Notes under the pieces: generated by a model | The model's database searches: none | What the model saw: only the letters and a program-made list of their open reading frames with translations | What the model was told of the DNA's origin: nothing | Made by a program: the position numbers and the translations under genes | Shown: positions 34,680 to 43,061 of the stretch, piece after piece | Layout of the letters: the number at the start of each line of letters is the position of its first letter | How positions within the stretch are numbered: position 1 is the first letter of the stretch | NCBI RefSeq assembly: GCF_006542665.1 | Contig: NZ_AP019735.1 | Coordinates: 930,001 to 994,000, forward strand | Direction: 5' to 3' | Length of the DNA stretch: 64,000 bases | Origin: Alistipes communis | GTDB taxonomy: Bacteria > Bacteroidota > Bacteroidia > Bacteroidales > Rikenellaceae

Positions 34680-34976
34680 TCAGCGCAACGCATCGAGATA
34701 GCTCTCCAACTCTCCGCCCAGCGCGGCGAGCGTCTTCACCTCCTCGTCGCCGACCTCGCGGCTCTGCGCCAGCGCCAGCTTCGCCACCGCGATCTGGAAA
34801 GCGGCCATCGCCAGACAATCTTCCTTCGAAAACCCCTTGAAGTGCGCCTGTTCGATGCGCGTGACGTATGCGTTGATCTCGCGCTCGGCAAGGCGATACA
34901 ACTCCTCCTTCTCGCCGTCGATCGCCAGCGGATAGGGTTTCCCGATGATTTTTACCGTTATGTTCTGCTTGGCCAT
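34680..34976 (-). CDS. zapA: Cell division protein ZapA
   Basis: 98 residues. The ZapA domain is clear: ITVKIIGKPYPLAIDGEKEELYRLAEREIN, followed by the long helix with AAFQIAVAKLALAQS. ZapA binds and bundles FtsZ at midcell. It follows the coiled-coil gene after 14 bases and is followed by the 6S RNA. Confidence 0.9.
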   Translation of the reverse strand: MAKQNITVKIIGKPYPLAIDGEKEELYRLAEREINAYVTRIEQAHFKGFSKEDCLAMAAFQIAVAKLALAQSREVGDEEVKTLAALGGELESYLDALR

Positions 34977-34990
34977 TCGCTACGGTTTCG

Positions 34991-35287
34991 TTACTCCTGC
35001 TGCCGGTTCAACAACGCAATGCACCTGTCTACCTCCCGCACTAAACGGTTGACACGCGCCCGCGCCCGTTCCCGATTCCGACCGCCGCCGGCAAGCCCTT
35101 CGGCCAGCCGCACGCACGACAGCTCCTCTTCGAGCGAACGCACCCGCTCCTGCAACGTCCTGTTCTCCTTGCGCAGGGCGTCGCCCTCGGTCTTCATCCG
35201 ATCGCACAGTCCGCGCAGCTTGGCGTGTTCCGCCATCAGCCGCCGCACCTGCGCCGCGAGGTTCGCTATGATCTCCTGAGCCGCCAT
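34991..35287 (-). CDS. Small coiled-coil protein upstream of zapA
   Basis: 98 residues, nearly all helical with heptad pattern (LAAQVRRLMAEHAKLRGLCDRM, then LRKENRTLQERVRSLEEEL). It has no recognised domain. Its position as the first gene of the zapA operon suggests a ZapB-like or division-linked scaffold, but that is inference from context only. Confidence 0.65.
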   Translation of the reverse strand: MAAQEIIANLAAQVRRLMAEHAKLRGLCDRMKTEGDALRKENRTLQERVRSLEEELSCVRLAEGLAGGGRNRERARARVNRLVREVDRCIALLNRQQE

Positions 35288-35316
35288 GAACGATCGTCGT
35301 TACAACATTAACATCC

Positions 35317-35324
35317 CAAAGGTA
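35317..35324 (-). promoter_or_regulatory. zapA operon promoter, -7 box
   Basis: TACCTTTG on the minus strand, 30 bases before the coiled-coil gene start. Confidence 0.6.
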
Positions 35325-35340
35325 AAAATTTTTACGGAAA

Positions 35341-35373
35341 AACGAAAGAACGGCCGAAGATATTTTTCGGCCG
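35341..35373 (-). terminator. Possible terminator after rimO
   Basis: CGGCCGAA (35351-35358) and TTCGGCCG (35366-35373) pair perfectly. On the minus strand a T-rich stretch follows. It lies 45 bases past the rimO stop. Confidence 0.45.
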
Positions 35374-35417
35374 GCACGACGGCCGAAACCGCCGGCTGCT
35401 TCGGAATGCCCTCTGCA

Positions 35418-36725
35418 CTACCGTTTTCGCCGTTCGGTCAGTTCGCCGTAGAGGTCGTACTCCTCGGCTGCCGTGATGCGTGCCTCGTAGAAACAGCCGC
35501 GCCGAAGCCGGCGGCCGCCGGCGGGAATCAGCAGTTCCTGGTCGACCTCGGGCGAATCGTACTGCGTGCGGCAGACGTAATAGTCGCCCTGCCGCGCGTC
35601 GACCACCACGCGCTCGGTACGCCCCACGCGGCGGAGGTTGTTGTCGAGCGAAATCGCCTTCTGCCGCTCCATGATCCGCTCCACGCGCCGCCGCTTCACC
35701 TCGTCGGGCACATCGTCCTTCAAATGCAGCGCCGAATAGGTACCCTCCTCCTCGGAATAGGCGAAGACGCCCAGCCGGTCGAAACGCACGTCGTCGACGA
35801 ATTGCAACAGCTCCGCGAAATCGGCCTCCGTCTCGCCCGGATAGCCCACGAGCAGCGTCGTACGCAGAGCGATGTCGGGCACAGCCGCACGCAGCCGTTC
35901 GACGAGCCGATAGGCGTCGGCCTTGGTGTGGCGGCGTTTCATGGCCTTCAACTGCGCATCGGAGATATGTTGGAAGGGAATGTCGAGGTATTTGCAGATT
36001 TTAGGCTCGTGCGCCATGACCTCGATCACGTCGTCGGGGAACCCCGTCGGATAGGCGTAATGCAGGCGGATCCACTCGATACCCCCGATGCGGCACAGCT
36101 CCGTGAGCAGATCCGCCAGCCGGCGGCGGCCGTAGAGATCGACCCCGTAATAGGTCGTGTCCTGCGCGATGACCATCAGTTCGCGCACGCCGCCGGCGGC
36201 CAGCCGCCGCGCCTCGTCGAGCACCTGCTCCATCGGCACCGAGACGTGCGGCCCGCGGATGAGCGGAATGGCGCAGTAACCGCACTTCCAGTCGCACCCC
36301 TCGCCGATTTTGAGGTAGGCGTAGTGACGCGGCGTCGTGAGCCGCCGCTCCGTGGCCAGATCCGACCGCCACTCGCCGCCCAGCGCCCGCACGACGCCCT
36401 CCCAGTCCTTCACGCCGAAGAACTCGTCCACCTCGGGCAGTTCGGGGCGCAGCTCGTCGGCATACCGCTCCGAAAGACATCCCACTACGAACAGCCGGTC
36501 GATCCGACCGGCCTGCTTGGCCGCGGCGGCGCGCAGGATCATGTCGATCGACTCCTGCTTGGCGTCGCCGATGAAGCCGCAGGTGTTGACCACTACCACA
36601 CGGGCATCCGTACGGTCGCTGTCCGCCGCGACGGTATAGCCCGCCGCAGCCAATTGCGCCATCAGGTGCTCCGAGTCGACCGTATTCTTCGAGCAGCCGA
36701 GCGTTATGACGTTGATCTTCTTCAT
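35418..36725 (-). CDS. rimO: Ribosomal protein S12 methylthiotransferase RimO
   Basis: 435 residues from the ATG at 36723-36725. The N-terminal UPF0004 domain (INVITLGCSKNTVDSEHLM, VNTCGFIGDAKQESID, VVGCLSERY) holds three Cys for one iron-sulfur cluster. The radical-SAM motif is GCDWKCGYCAIP (three Cys in CxxxCxxC spacing), and a C-terminal TRAM domain follows. It methylthiolates an Asp of ribosomal protein S12. The first Met of a longer frame is rejected because MKKINVITLGCSKN is the conserved start. It lies 10 bases from ftsY. Confidence 0.95.
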   Translation of the reverse strand: MKKINVITLGCSKNTVDSEHLMAQLAAAGYTVAADSDRTDARVVVVNTCGFIGDAKQESIDMILRAAAAKQAGRIDRLFVVGCLSERYADELRPELPEVDEFFGVKDWEGVVRALGGEWRSDLATERRLTTPRHYAYLKIGEGCDWKCGYCAIPLIRGPHVSVPMEQVLDEARRLAAGGVRELMVIAQDTTYYGVDLYGRRRLADLLTELCRIGGIEWIRLHYAYPTGFPDDVIEVMAHEPKICKYLDIPFQHISDAQLKAMKRRHTKADAYRLVERLRAAVPDIALRTTLLVGYPGETEADFAELLQFVDDVRFDRLGVFAYSEEEGTYSALHLKDDVPDEVKRRRVERIMERQKAISLDNNLRRVGRTERVVVDARQGDYYVCRTQYDSPEVDQELLIPAGGRRLRRGCFYEARITAAEEYDLYGELTERRKR

Positions 36726-36735
36726 CCCGTGCGCC

Positions 36736-37755
36736 TTATTTCGTCTCGTCGCCGAAGAGCGCCTCGACGAACGCACGGCGGTCGAAGAGCTGCAACTGGT
36801 CGATGCGCTCGCCCACGCCGATGTAACGCACCGGAATACGGAACTGGTCGCTGATACCGATCACCACGCCGCCCTTGGCCGTGCCGTCGAGCTTGGTGAT
36901 CGCCAGCGACGTGACCTGCGTGGCCTGCGTGAACTGCCGGGCCTGCTCGAAGGCGTTCTGACCGGTCGAACCGTCCAGCACGAGCATCACTTCGTGCGGC
37001 GCACCGGGGATGACCTTCGCCATGACGTTGCGGATCTTGGTCAGCTCGTTCATCAGCCCCACCTTGTTGTGCAGACGCCCCGCCGTGTCGATGAGCACCA
37101 CGTCGGCCCCGTTCGCAACGGCCGAGCGGAGCGTATCGTAAGCCACCGACGCGGGATCGGAGCCCATCTCCTGACGGATCATCGTCGCACCGGCCCGCTC
37201 GGCCCAGACGGCCAGCTGGTCGATCGCCGCGGCACGGAACGTATCGGCCGCGCCGATGTAGACCTTGCGGCCCGCAGCGGTCAGCTTGGCCGCCAGCTTG
37301 CCGATGGTCGTCGTCTTGCCTGCGCCGTTGACCCCCACGACCATCAGCACGTAGGGCGTCCCTTCGGGCAGTTCCAGCCCGAAATCCTTGGTCGAAGCGT
37401 GCGACTGCTCCATCAGCGCCGCGATCTCGTCGCGCAGGATGCCGCGCAATTCGGCCGCGTTCATGTACTTGTCGCGCGCGACGCGCTCCTCGATGCGGCG
37501 GATGATCTTGACGGTCGTCTCGACCCCCACGTCGGAGGTGATGAGCACCTCCTCCAAATCGTCCAGCACCTCGGCGTCGACCGTCGAGCGGCCCGCTACG
37601 GCACGCGCCAGTTTCGAGAAAAGGCCCGTCTTGGTGCGTTCCAGTCCGGCGTTCAACTCCTCGCGCCGCTGTTCGGGCTGTGCTTCGACAGCCGCCCCGG
37701 CGGCAGTATCGGCCGGCGTATCCTGTTTCTTTCTGAACAGATCGAAAAATCCCAT
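36736..37755 (-). CDS. ftsY: Signal recognition particle receptor FtsY
   Basis: 339 residues from the ATG at 37753-37755 (MGFFDLFRKK). The longer open frame upstream covers the promoter and is rejected. A short acidic/Ala-rich A region leads to the NG domain: GVNGAGKTTTIGKLA (P-loop), DTFRAAA, DTAGR, TKLDGTAKGG. It is the receptor that delivers SRP-bound ribosomes to the membrane. It is the first gene of a two-gene operon with rimO. Confidence 0.96.
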   Translation of the reverse strand: MGFFDLFRKKQDTPADTAAGAAVEAQPEQRREELNAGLERTKTGLFSKLARAVAGRSTVDAEVLDDLEEVLITSDVGVETTVKIIRRIEERVARDKYMNAAELRGILRDEIAALMEQSHASTKDFGLELPEGTPYVLMVVGVNGAGKTTTIGKLAAKLTAAGRKVYIGAADTFRAAAIDQLAVWAERAGATMIRQEMGSDPASVAYDTLRSAVANGADVVLIDTAGRLHNKVGLMNELTKIRNVMAKVIPGAPHEVMLVLDGSTGQNAFEQARQFTQATQVTSLAITKLDGTAKGGVVIGISDQFRIPVRYIGVGERIDQLQLFDRRAFVEALFGDETK

Positions 37756-37844
37756 AACAAAATCGGTTTTAGCCGGACGACGGGCGGACTCCTGCACGGC
37801 TGCATCGCACCACGGTTCCGCCCCGCCGGCATTTATTCTTGCGA

Positions 37845-37852
37845 CAAAGATA
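37845..37852 (-). promoter_or_regulatory. ftsY-rimO promoter, -7 box
   Basis: TATCTTTG on the minus strand, 90 bases before the ftsY ATG. It is divergent from the box at 37874-37881. Confidence 0.6.
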
Positions 37853-37873
37853 ATAACTATTCGCAAAATTAGT

Positions 37874-37881
37874 TATATTTG
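37874..37881 (+). promoter_or_regulatory. Promoter -7 box for the gene at 38025
   Basis: TATATTTG, giving a leader of about 135 bases that can form a hairpin (CGGTGCGA with TCGCACCG). Confidence 0.55.
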
Positions 37882-38024
37882 TAAAGCGTATAATCGCGGT
37901 TCCGACCCGCAGAGGCGATGCCGGACGGTGCGAACGGCGGCCGGAACATCGCACCGGGAGACGGCGAAACCTCCCCGCAAGGCCCGCCGGATGCAGAAAA
38001 CTGTTGAAAATCAAATGTAAACCC

Positions 38025-38894
38025 ATGAAGAAAGGACTTATTTCCCTCCTGTTTCTCCTGTCGTGCGGCGTCTGGGACGCAGCGGCACAGGATCTGATCG
38101 TCAAGAAGGACGGCACGAACGTCGAAGCCAAAGTGCTCGAAATCGGCGAAAAGGACATCAAATACAAGAAGGCGTCGCACCTCGACGGCCCGACCTATCT
38201 GGTGTCGGTCGCGAACGTCGTCTACATCCGCTTCGAGGACGGTTCGACCGACATCTTCTCGCAGGAGGATTACGACCGTCTGGCGGCCGAGGCGAAGAAT
38301 CCCGCACCGCAGAAACAGTCGAAGCGATCCGCGCCGAGCGCTTTCGCGGGACGTTACCAGCCGGGCGACTATTTCGACGAGAACGGCGTGCGGGGCATCG
38401 TCATCGAGGTCGACGCCGAAGGGCACGGCATCGTGATGTCGATCGCGCAGGCCAATCTGCGCTGGTGCGAATTCAAGAAGAGCGACGCCGTGCGGCTGGG
38501 CCTCGACGACCAACACGACGGAGCGGTCAACCAGGCCGCCTTCGCCCGCATGGCCGACGAGGGAAAAGTCCGGTGGGAGGACTATCCCGCCTTCAAATGG
38601 TGCCGCGACCTCGGCGAAGGGTGGTATCTGCCCGCGATCAACGAGGTGCTGCGCATCGGCCATCTCTACAACAACGGCCGCATAAAGTTCGACCGCAAGG
38701 CCCGCGAACAGTTCAACAACCGTCTGAAAGAGCACGGCGGAGTGAAGATGGACCGGCTGATGTACTATTTCTCCTCGACCGAAGGCGACGACGCATGGAC
38801 GGCCATGACGACCCACATGGGGATCGAGCCGCCCTTCGTCGAACAGACGTCGAAGAACATTTCGTTCCTCGTCCGGGCCATGCACAAATTCTGA
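38025..38894 (+). CDS. Exported protein with Bacteroidota KDG-x-AKVLEIG beta motif and Lcl-like C-terminus
   Basis: 289 residues from the ATG at 38025, with a signal peptide ending DAAAQ. The N-terminal segment DLIVKKDGTNVEAKVLEIGEKDIKYKK, then TYLVSVANVVYIRFEDG, is a motif found at the start of many exported Bacteroidota proteins. The C-terminal half (GDYFDENGVRGIVIEVDAEG; CRDLGEGWYLPAINEV; YFSSTE) looks like the DUF1566/Lcl fold, often seen in surface proteins. Function unknown. It is a single-gene unit with its own promoter and a hairpin downstream. Confidence 0.75.
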   Translation: MKKGLISLLFLLSCGVWDAAAQDLIVKKDGTNVEAKVLEIGEKDIKYKKASHLDGPTYLVSVANVVYIRFEDGSTDIFSQEDYDRLAAEAKNPAPQKQSKRSAPSAFAGRYQPGDYFDENGVRGIVIEVDAEGHGIVMSIAQANLRWCEFKKSDAVRLGLDDQHDGAVNQAAFARMADEGKVRWEDYPAFKWCRDLGEGWYLPAINEVLRIGHLYNNGRIKFDRKAREQFNNRLKEHGGVKMDRLMYYFSSTEGDDAWTAMTTHMGIEPPFVEQTSKNISFLVRAMHKF

Positions 38895-38942
38895 GGCCGG
38901 ACGGCTCTTCCCGCCGGCGGAATTCCGACGCCACTCCCAACC

Positions 38943-38976
38943 TCACCCCTGTCGCGACGGTTTGCGGCAGGGGTGA
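38943..38976 (+). terminator. Hairpin after the gene at 38025
   Basis: TCACCCCTG pairs with CAGGGGTGA over nine bases with a 16-base loop. A weak T-rich tract follows. Confidence 0.5.
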
Positions 38977-38992
38977 ATCGTTGAATTTCATT

Positions 38993-39054
38993 CTTCGTTT
39001 TCCCGCCCCGGCATAGCCTGAACAAGTCCGGCTCTGCGCCCGGCTTAACGAAAA
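38993..39054. repeat. Dispersed intergenic repeat, copy 3
   Basis: Starts CTTCGTTTTCCCGCC and ends GGCTTAACGAAAACG. The ends CGTTTTC and GAAAACG are perfectly complementary. It is nearly tandem with copy 4. Confidence 0.7.
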
Positions 39055-39071
39055 CGTTCACATTCGTGCTC

Positions 39072-39130
39072 CTTTTCTCGCCTCGGCAAAGCCCGAACAA
39101 GTCCGGCTCTGCGCTCGGCTTAACGAAAAG
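39072..39130. repeat. Dispersed intergenic repeat, copy 4
   Basis: Starts CCTTTTCTCGCCTCGG (first C at 39071-39072) and ends GGCTTAACGAAAAGG. The ends are CCTTTTC and GAAAAGG: the same pairing as copy 3 but with a changed base pair. The rest of the stretch to the terminator at 39507 holds nothing I can recognise. Confidence 0.7.
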
Positions 39131-39506
39131 GTTCGATGCCACACGAAACCCCACGTACCTGCTCGGCACGCGCAAATGACGACACGAACCGCCTCTCCAT
39201 ACTGATGTACAAGTACACCTCCGGCCGCGTTCAGCGTACCGGCAGTTCGCCGCCGGCGGCAGGTACAGCACCAATTTCGGCGAGTTGGAGCCCGCCGCGT
39301 GGGGCGGCGAACCGCCGATATCGTCCCGCGATGCCGCCGGCAACGAACCCCAACCTCGTCCTCTCCGGGCGCCTCACGACACACGACCTGCCGAACGAAC
39401 TCCGCCCGCACCGCCATCCCTCACACGCCTAAAACCTCCGCCCGCCCGTCCGGACGTCCCGGCGACAGCCGGCATCCAGCGTCCGCCCCGCCGCAGCCCG
39501 TCCGTA

Positions 39507-39549
39507 CAAAAACACAAAAGGCACCCCTTGTCGAGATGCCTTTTGTGTT
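39507..39549 (-). terminator. Terminator after the L28-L33-DUF4295 operon
   Basis: AACACAAAAGGCA (39511-39523) pairs perfectly with TGCCTTTTGTGTT (39537-39549), followed on the minus strand by TTTTTG. A second hairpin, GTTAAGGGC/GCCCTTAAC, lies at 39547-39568. Confidence 0.75.
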
Positions 39550-39589
39550 AAGGGCCGATGCCCTTAACCACGAATACCGTCGGAACGGT

Positions 39590-39748
39590 TTATTTCTTCT
39601 CTGCGAAGAACTCCTTTACATGGTCGTTGGGAATGATACCCTCCTTGAACATATAGGCGCCGGTCTTCTCCGACTTGACCATTTTGATGCACTTGGTAAA
39701 CTGCTTGCCCGTGCCGGTTTTCAGGGTTGCGACTACTTTCTTTGCCAT
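39590..39748 (-). CDS. DUF4295 small ribosomal-operon protein
   Basis: 52 residues, from the ATG at 39746-39748: a Lys-rich basic protein (MAKKVVATLKTGTGKQFTKC, ending EFFAEKK). It matches the DUF4295 family, which is found next to rpmB and rpmG throughout Bacteroidota. I recall that a Bacteroidota-specific ribosomal protein (bL38) has been reported in the Flavobacterium ribosome; that this family is that protein is likely but not certain. It lies 9 bases after rpmG. Confidence 0.85.
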   Translation of the reverse strand: MAKKVVATLKTGTGKQFTKCIKMVKSEKTGAYMFKEGIIPNDHVKEFFAEKK

Positions 39749-39757
39749 AACGCTCGA

Positions 39758-39940
39758 TTATTTGATTTCACGGTGTAACGTCACCCGCTTCAGATAGGGA
39801 TTGTACTTCTTACGTTCCAGACGGTCGGGGGTGTTTTTCTTGTTTTTGGTAGTGATGTAACGAGACATGCCCGCAACACCGCTCTCCTTCTGTTCGGTGC
39901 ATTCGAGGATGACCTGAACGCGATTGCCTTTCTTAGCCAT
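39758..39940 (-). CDS. rpmG: 50S ribosomal protein L33
   Basis: 60 residues: MAKKGNRVQVILECTEQKES, then SRYITTKNKKNTPDRLERKKYNPYLKRVTLHREIK, matching L33. Only one Cys is present, so it is the form without a zinc ribbon. It lies 13 bases after rpmB, in the conserved rpmB-rpmG-DUF4295 order. Confidence 0.95.
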   Translation of the reverse strand: MAKKGNRVQVILECTEQKESGVAGMSRYITTKNKKNTPDRLERKKYNPYLKRVTLHREIK

Positions 39941-39953
39941 TTGTCAATACGGT

Positions 39954-40187
39954 TTAGTAAATCTTCTTGGGGCAGGCAGCTTCGCGCAGAGCCACTGCGA
40001 GACCCTTCTTGTTAATTGTTTTCATACCGGCAGCCGACACCTTGAGGGTGATCCAGCGGCCCTCTTCCTCTGACCAGAAACGCTTGGTCTTCAAATTCGG
40101 ACTGAATTTGCGCTTGGTCTTGCGGTTCGAGTGAGAGACATTGTTGCCGATCACCGCGACCTTGCCTGTAATTTCGCAAACTTTCAT
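39954..40187 (-). CDS. rpmB: 50S ribosomal protein L28
   Basis: 77 residues from the ATG at 40185-40187: MKVCEITGKVAVIGNNVSHS, NRKTKRKFSPNLKTKRFW, the family core. It is the first gene of the ribosomal operon, with a -7 box at 40224-40231. An upstream in-frame start covers the promoter and is rejected. Confidence 0.95.
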   Translation of the reverse strand: MKVCEITGKVAVIGNNVSHSNRKTKRKFSPNLKTKRFWSEEEGRWITLKVSAAGMKTINKKGLAVALREAACPKKIY

Positions 40188-40223
40188 TGTTGATAATGTT
40201 TTTGTTCCGCCACAATTGGCCTG

Positions 40224-40231
40224 CAAAGATA
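40224..40231 (-). promoter_or_regulatory. rpmB operon promoter, -7 box
   Basis: TATCTTTG on the minus strand, 37 bases before the rpmB ATG. The stretch 40232-40553 to the ferritin promoter holds no gene that I can see. Confidence 0.65.
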
Positions 40232-40553
40232 GAAAAAAAATCCGAGAGTCGGGCACTTCGCCCGAAAAAAACGTTCCGAACGACGGCACAAACAGCGGAT
40301 TCGGATGCCGGCGGCCGATCCTCGCGGCGGTATCCGATCCTTCGGCGAACGACGATTCCGGCTCTGCGAACCGCGGCCTCCGGCGTGCGAAGTCCCGCCG
40401 CAAGCTTTTCTCCGCACGCCGAAACCGCACCGAACTTACGGCTCCTCCCGCTCGTCCCCGATCATCGGACCGTTGCCGGCGCATCATAAGCCCGACTTAT
40501 AGCTCCATAAAAAGATATGAATGAAAAACAGAACCGCGTATCGAATAATTCGC

Positions 40554-40561
40554 TATCTTTG
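40554..40561 (+). promoter_or_regulatory. Ferritin promoter, -7 box
   Basis: TATCTTTG, 37 bases before the ferritin ATG, in an A/T-rich leader. Confidence 0.7.
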
Positions 40562-40597
40562 TACAAAAGAAAATTTAATACATTAAACGATACAACT

Positions 40598-41083
40598 ATG
40601 ATCAGCAAAAAAATGCAGGAGGCGATCAACGCCCAGATCAATGCCGAACTCTGGTCGGCATATCTCTATCTCTCGATGTCGATGGACGCGGCGGACAAAG
40701 GGTTCAAAGGTTCCGCACACTGGTTCGTACACCAGTTCAAGGAGGAGCAGGGGCACGCCGAGAAGCTGGCGGGCTATCTCCAATCGCAGAACGCCAAGGT
40801 CGTGCTGGCTCCCATCGCCGCCGTGCAGACCGAATGGCCGTCGGTCGTGGCGATGTTCGAGGACACGCTCGCCCACGAACAGAAGGTGACGGCGATGATC
40901 CACGATCTGTGCAAGCTGGCCGCCGCCGAGCAGGATTTCGCAACGGCGAACATGCTGCAATGGTTCGTCAACGAGCAGGTCGAGGAGGAAGATACGGCCC
41001 GCGGTATTCTTGAAGGCTTCAAAGCCATCGAAGGCGAGAAGGTGGGCGTCTACATGCTCGACCAGAAACTCGGCGCACGCTAA
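40598..41083 (+). CDS. ftnA: Non-heme ferritin
   Basis: 161 residues from the ATG at 40598. Ferroxidase-centre residues are visible: AINAQINAELWSAYLYLSM (first Glu), HQFKEEQGHAEKL (Glu-x-x-His), and NEQVEEED in the fourth helix. It stores iron as a 24-subunit cage in the cytoplasm and protects against oxygen stress. The gene stands alone with its own promoter and a terminator. Confidence 0.95.
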   Translation: MISKKMQEAINAQINAELWSAYLYLSMSMDAADKGFKGSAHWFVHQFKEEQGHAEKLAGYLQSQNAKVVLAPIAAVQTEWPSVVAMFEDTLAHEQKVTAMIHDLCKLAAAEQDFATANMLQWFVNEQVEEEDTARGILEGFKAIEGEKVGVYMLDQKLGAR

Positions 41084-41095
41084 ACGCGCAGTCGA

Positions 41096-41161
41096 ACGTT
41101 TTCACTAAGCCGAGCGCAGAGCCGAACGCAGTTCGAGTTATGCCGAGGCGAGAAAACGAAG
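41096..41161. repeat. Dispersed intergenic repeat, copy 5 (inverse orientation)
   Basis: Starts CGTTTTCACTAAGCCGAG and ends GCCGAGGCGAGAAAACG. The ends CGTTTTC and GAAAACG are perfectly complementary. It lies in the 3' untranslated region of ferritin, before its terminator. Confidence 0.7.
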
Positions 41162-41184
41162 AACGAAGTTCAACGACTTCTCCG

Positions 41185-41219
41185 CACCGCACCGACCCTG
41201 TGTCGGTGCGGTGCTTCGT
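41185..41219 (+). terminator. Ferritin terminator
   Basis: GCACCGCACCGAC pairs perfectly with GTCGGTGCGGTGC around five bases, followed by TTCGTTTT. Confidence 0.8.
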
Positions 41220-41285
41220 TTTCAGGGGAAGGCAAGCCGGACGGCGCCTGCACGTTCCCGCGAAACCGCACCCGCGCAGGAAGCG

Positions 41286-41317
41286 AAAAAGGAGCGCCGC
41301 CCCGACGGCGGCACTCC
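41286..41317 (-). terminator. Terminator after the BACON lipoprotein gene
   Basis: On the minus strand GGAGTGCCGCC and GGCGGCGCTCC pair (one wobble), followed by TTTTT. Confidence 0.75.
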
Positions 41318-41343
41318 CCGTAAAACCGGATTGCGGCGGAAAG

Positions 41344-42816
41344 CTACTCCTTCACGCAGCGCAGCGACATGCCCTGCGAACGCTTGTCTTTGCTGACTTT
41401 GAGCATTCGCTTGCTATCGATGATGAACATATACTGACCGTAAAGATCGGGATAGAGTTCCAAATTGTCCGAAGCCTTGCCCTTCGTTCCGATCCACAAG
41501 CCGCTGTAAGGATTGGCCTCGGTATAATCCAACCCTCCGGAAGCGTAGGCGCGCGTACCGGTCGTGGGGAACCACTGTCCCTCCTGCTCGAAACCGCGAT
41601 TGGCTTCGTCCCACTTCCCTACGGTATAGACGAGCCATGCGTAGGGCGTATTGCCGTCGGCGTCGCAGACCGGAACCTTATAGCCCACGGGGCAGGGATC
41701 GTAGATCGTCTTCTTCCGGCTCTCGCCGCCCCAGTAGTCGTCGTTCGACACGTCGACCCAGTCGCCGGTCTTATAGTCGTTCTCGACGATCTCTTCGCCG
41801 TACTCGTCCTCCACGCCCGTATGCTTGTAGGTCATCGCATAGAATACCGCCGGATTCTGGATCGATTTCTCGATCGTCCCGTGGAACTCCGCCGTCAGAC
41901 CGAACTTCGGCAACACACGGTTGTCGATGCCGTAGACCTCAGGCTCGCCGTCGACCTCGTAGGTGTAATCCTCGTTCATGATCGTAAAAGCCGTCGTACC
42001 GGGGAACGGATCTTTGCGCCCCCACTGGTAGAGCAGCCCGTGCGAATCGAAACTGCCGCGCTCGACGGTCAGCGCACCCAGATTGCGGTCCATGAAACTC
42101 CACGTCGTCCCCGACGCATTGGGAGCCGTCGTGAAGAGCGACGCCGACGGATCGTAATCGACGATCCACAGATGCCAGCTCCACAGGATCGTTCCCGACT
42201 CGTCGACGGCCGCCACGACGGCATTGCCGCTCTTGTCGGCGGTCTCGACGATGATCTTCTTCTCGTCGGCGGCGTAGGCTACCCGCGTAACGAGACCCTG
42301 CGCGCTCTGCCAAACCAGTTCGGCACCCTCGGCCGCACCGATCGATTCGGTGGAGGAGTTGCCTTTGTAAGCGGCATCGAAGACCGACGCCGACTTCGGG
42401 GCGACGATATAGCAGTTGGCGCAGCCCGCCGCACTCAGGTCGGTGAACGTCTGAGCCCCCTGCGTCACCCGCACCTCGCGGGTGATGCTCCGTTCGCCTT
42501 CGCCCGCAGTGACCGTAACCGTCGCCGTCGGACGCGCAGCCAGCGCATCGTTCGCATCGGCCGACACCGTGAATTTGCCTTCGGCGAGCGTAACCTCGCA
42601 CCACGTCTCATTCGACAACGCCGTCCAGCTGCCGAGATTAGTCGACACGGCCACCTCGACGCTCCCCCCCCCGACCGGCAGGGAGATCTCGGTATCGGGC
42701 GTCAACGTCAATTCGGGATCGGGCATCGGCGCATCGTCGTCGCTGCACGATGCGAAAAGCATTGCGGAACCCGCCAACAACGCTGCCGCACCTCTCATGA
42801 ACCTAAGTTTTTCCAT
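41344..42816 (-). CDS. BACON-domain surface lipoprotein with fimbrillin/Fib_succ-like C-terminus
   Basis: 490 residues. The lipoprotein signal ends MLFASC. A BACON-like Ig domain spans about residues 35-118 (LPVGGGSVEVAVSTN, WCEVTLAEGKFTVSADAN, VRVTQGAQ). The C-terminal region has the repeated pattern FMDRNLGAL, YQWGRKDPF and YDPCPVGYKVP seen in surface proteins of the Fib_succ_major type. A role in surface glycan or mucin binding is suggested by the BACON domain but not shown. It is divergent from the bat operon, and the 180 bases upstream hold no clear TAnnTTTG box for this strand. Confidence 0.8.
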   Translation of the reverse strand: MEKLRFMRGAAALLAGSAMLFASCSDDDAPMPDPELTLTPDTEISLPVGGGSVEVAVSTNLGSWTALSNETWCEVTLAEGKFTVSADANDALAARPTATVTVTAGEGERSITREVRVTQGAQTFTDLSAAGCANCYIVAPKSASVFDAAYKGNSSTESIGAAEGAELVWQSAQGLVTRVAYAADEKKIIVETADKSGNAVVAAVDESGTILWSWHLWIVDYDPSASLFTTAPNASGTTWSFMDRNLGALTVERGSFDSHGLLYQWGRKDPFPGTTAFTIMNEDYTYEVDGEPEVYGIDNRVLPKFGLTAEFHGTIEKSIQNPAVFYAMTYKHTGVEDEYGEEIVENDYKTGDWVDVSNDDYWGGESRKKTIYDPCPVGYKVPVCDADGNTPYAWLVYTVGKWDEANRGFEQEGQWFPTTGTRAYASGGLDYTEANPYSGLWIGTKGKASDNLELYPDLYGQYMFIIDSKRMLKVSKDKRSQGMSLRCVKE

Positions 42817-42998
42817 CGGGATAAAATTTATGAAATTCGCTGCACTATCGCAGTGTGGGCGAATATACGAAATATATATCGTAAAACCATATCGCCGAAG
42901 GGAGGACGCGACACGTCCGAAGGGAGAGCAAACGGCTCTTTCGCGGGGTTTTAATGTCGATTTCGACGGGAAAAATTCATTTTTCTGCGTTTTTATAA

Positions 42999-43006
42999 TA
43001 AATTTG
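42999..43006 (+). promoter_or_regulatory. bat operon promoter, -7 box
   Basis: TAAATTTG, matching TAnnTTTG, 56 bases before the MoxR start in an A/T-rich stretch. Confidence 0.6.
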
Positions 43007-43061
43007 CATACTATTCGTTAAAAAACAGTACGGCAATAACATCTAAAAAAACATAACATCC

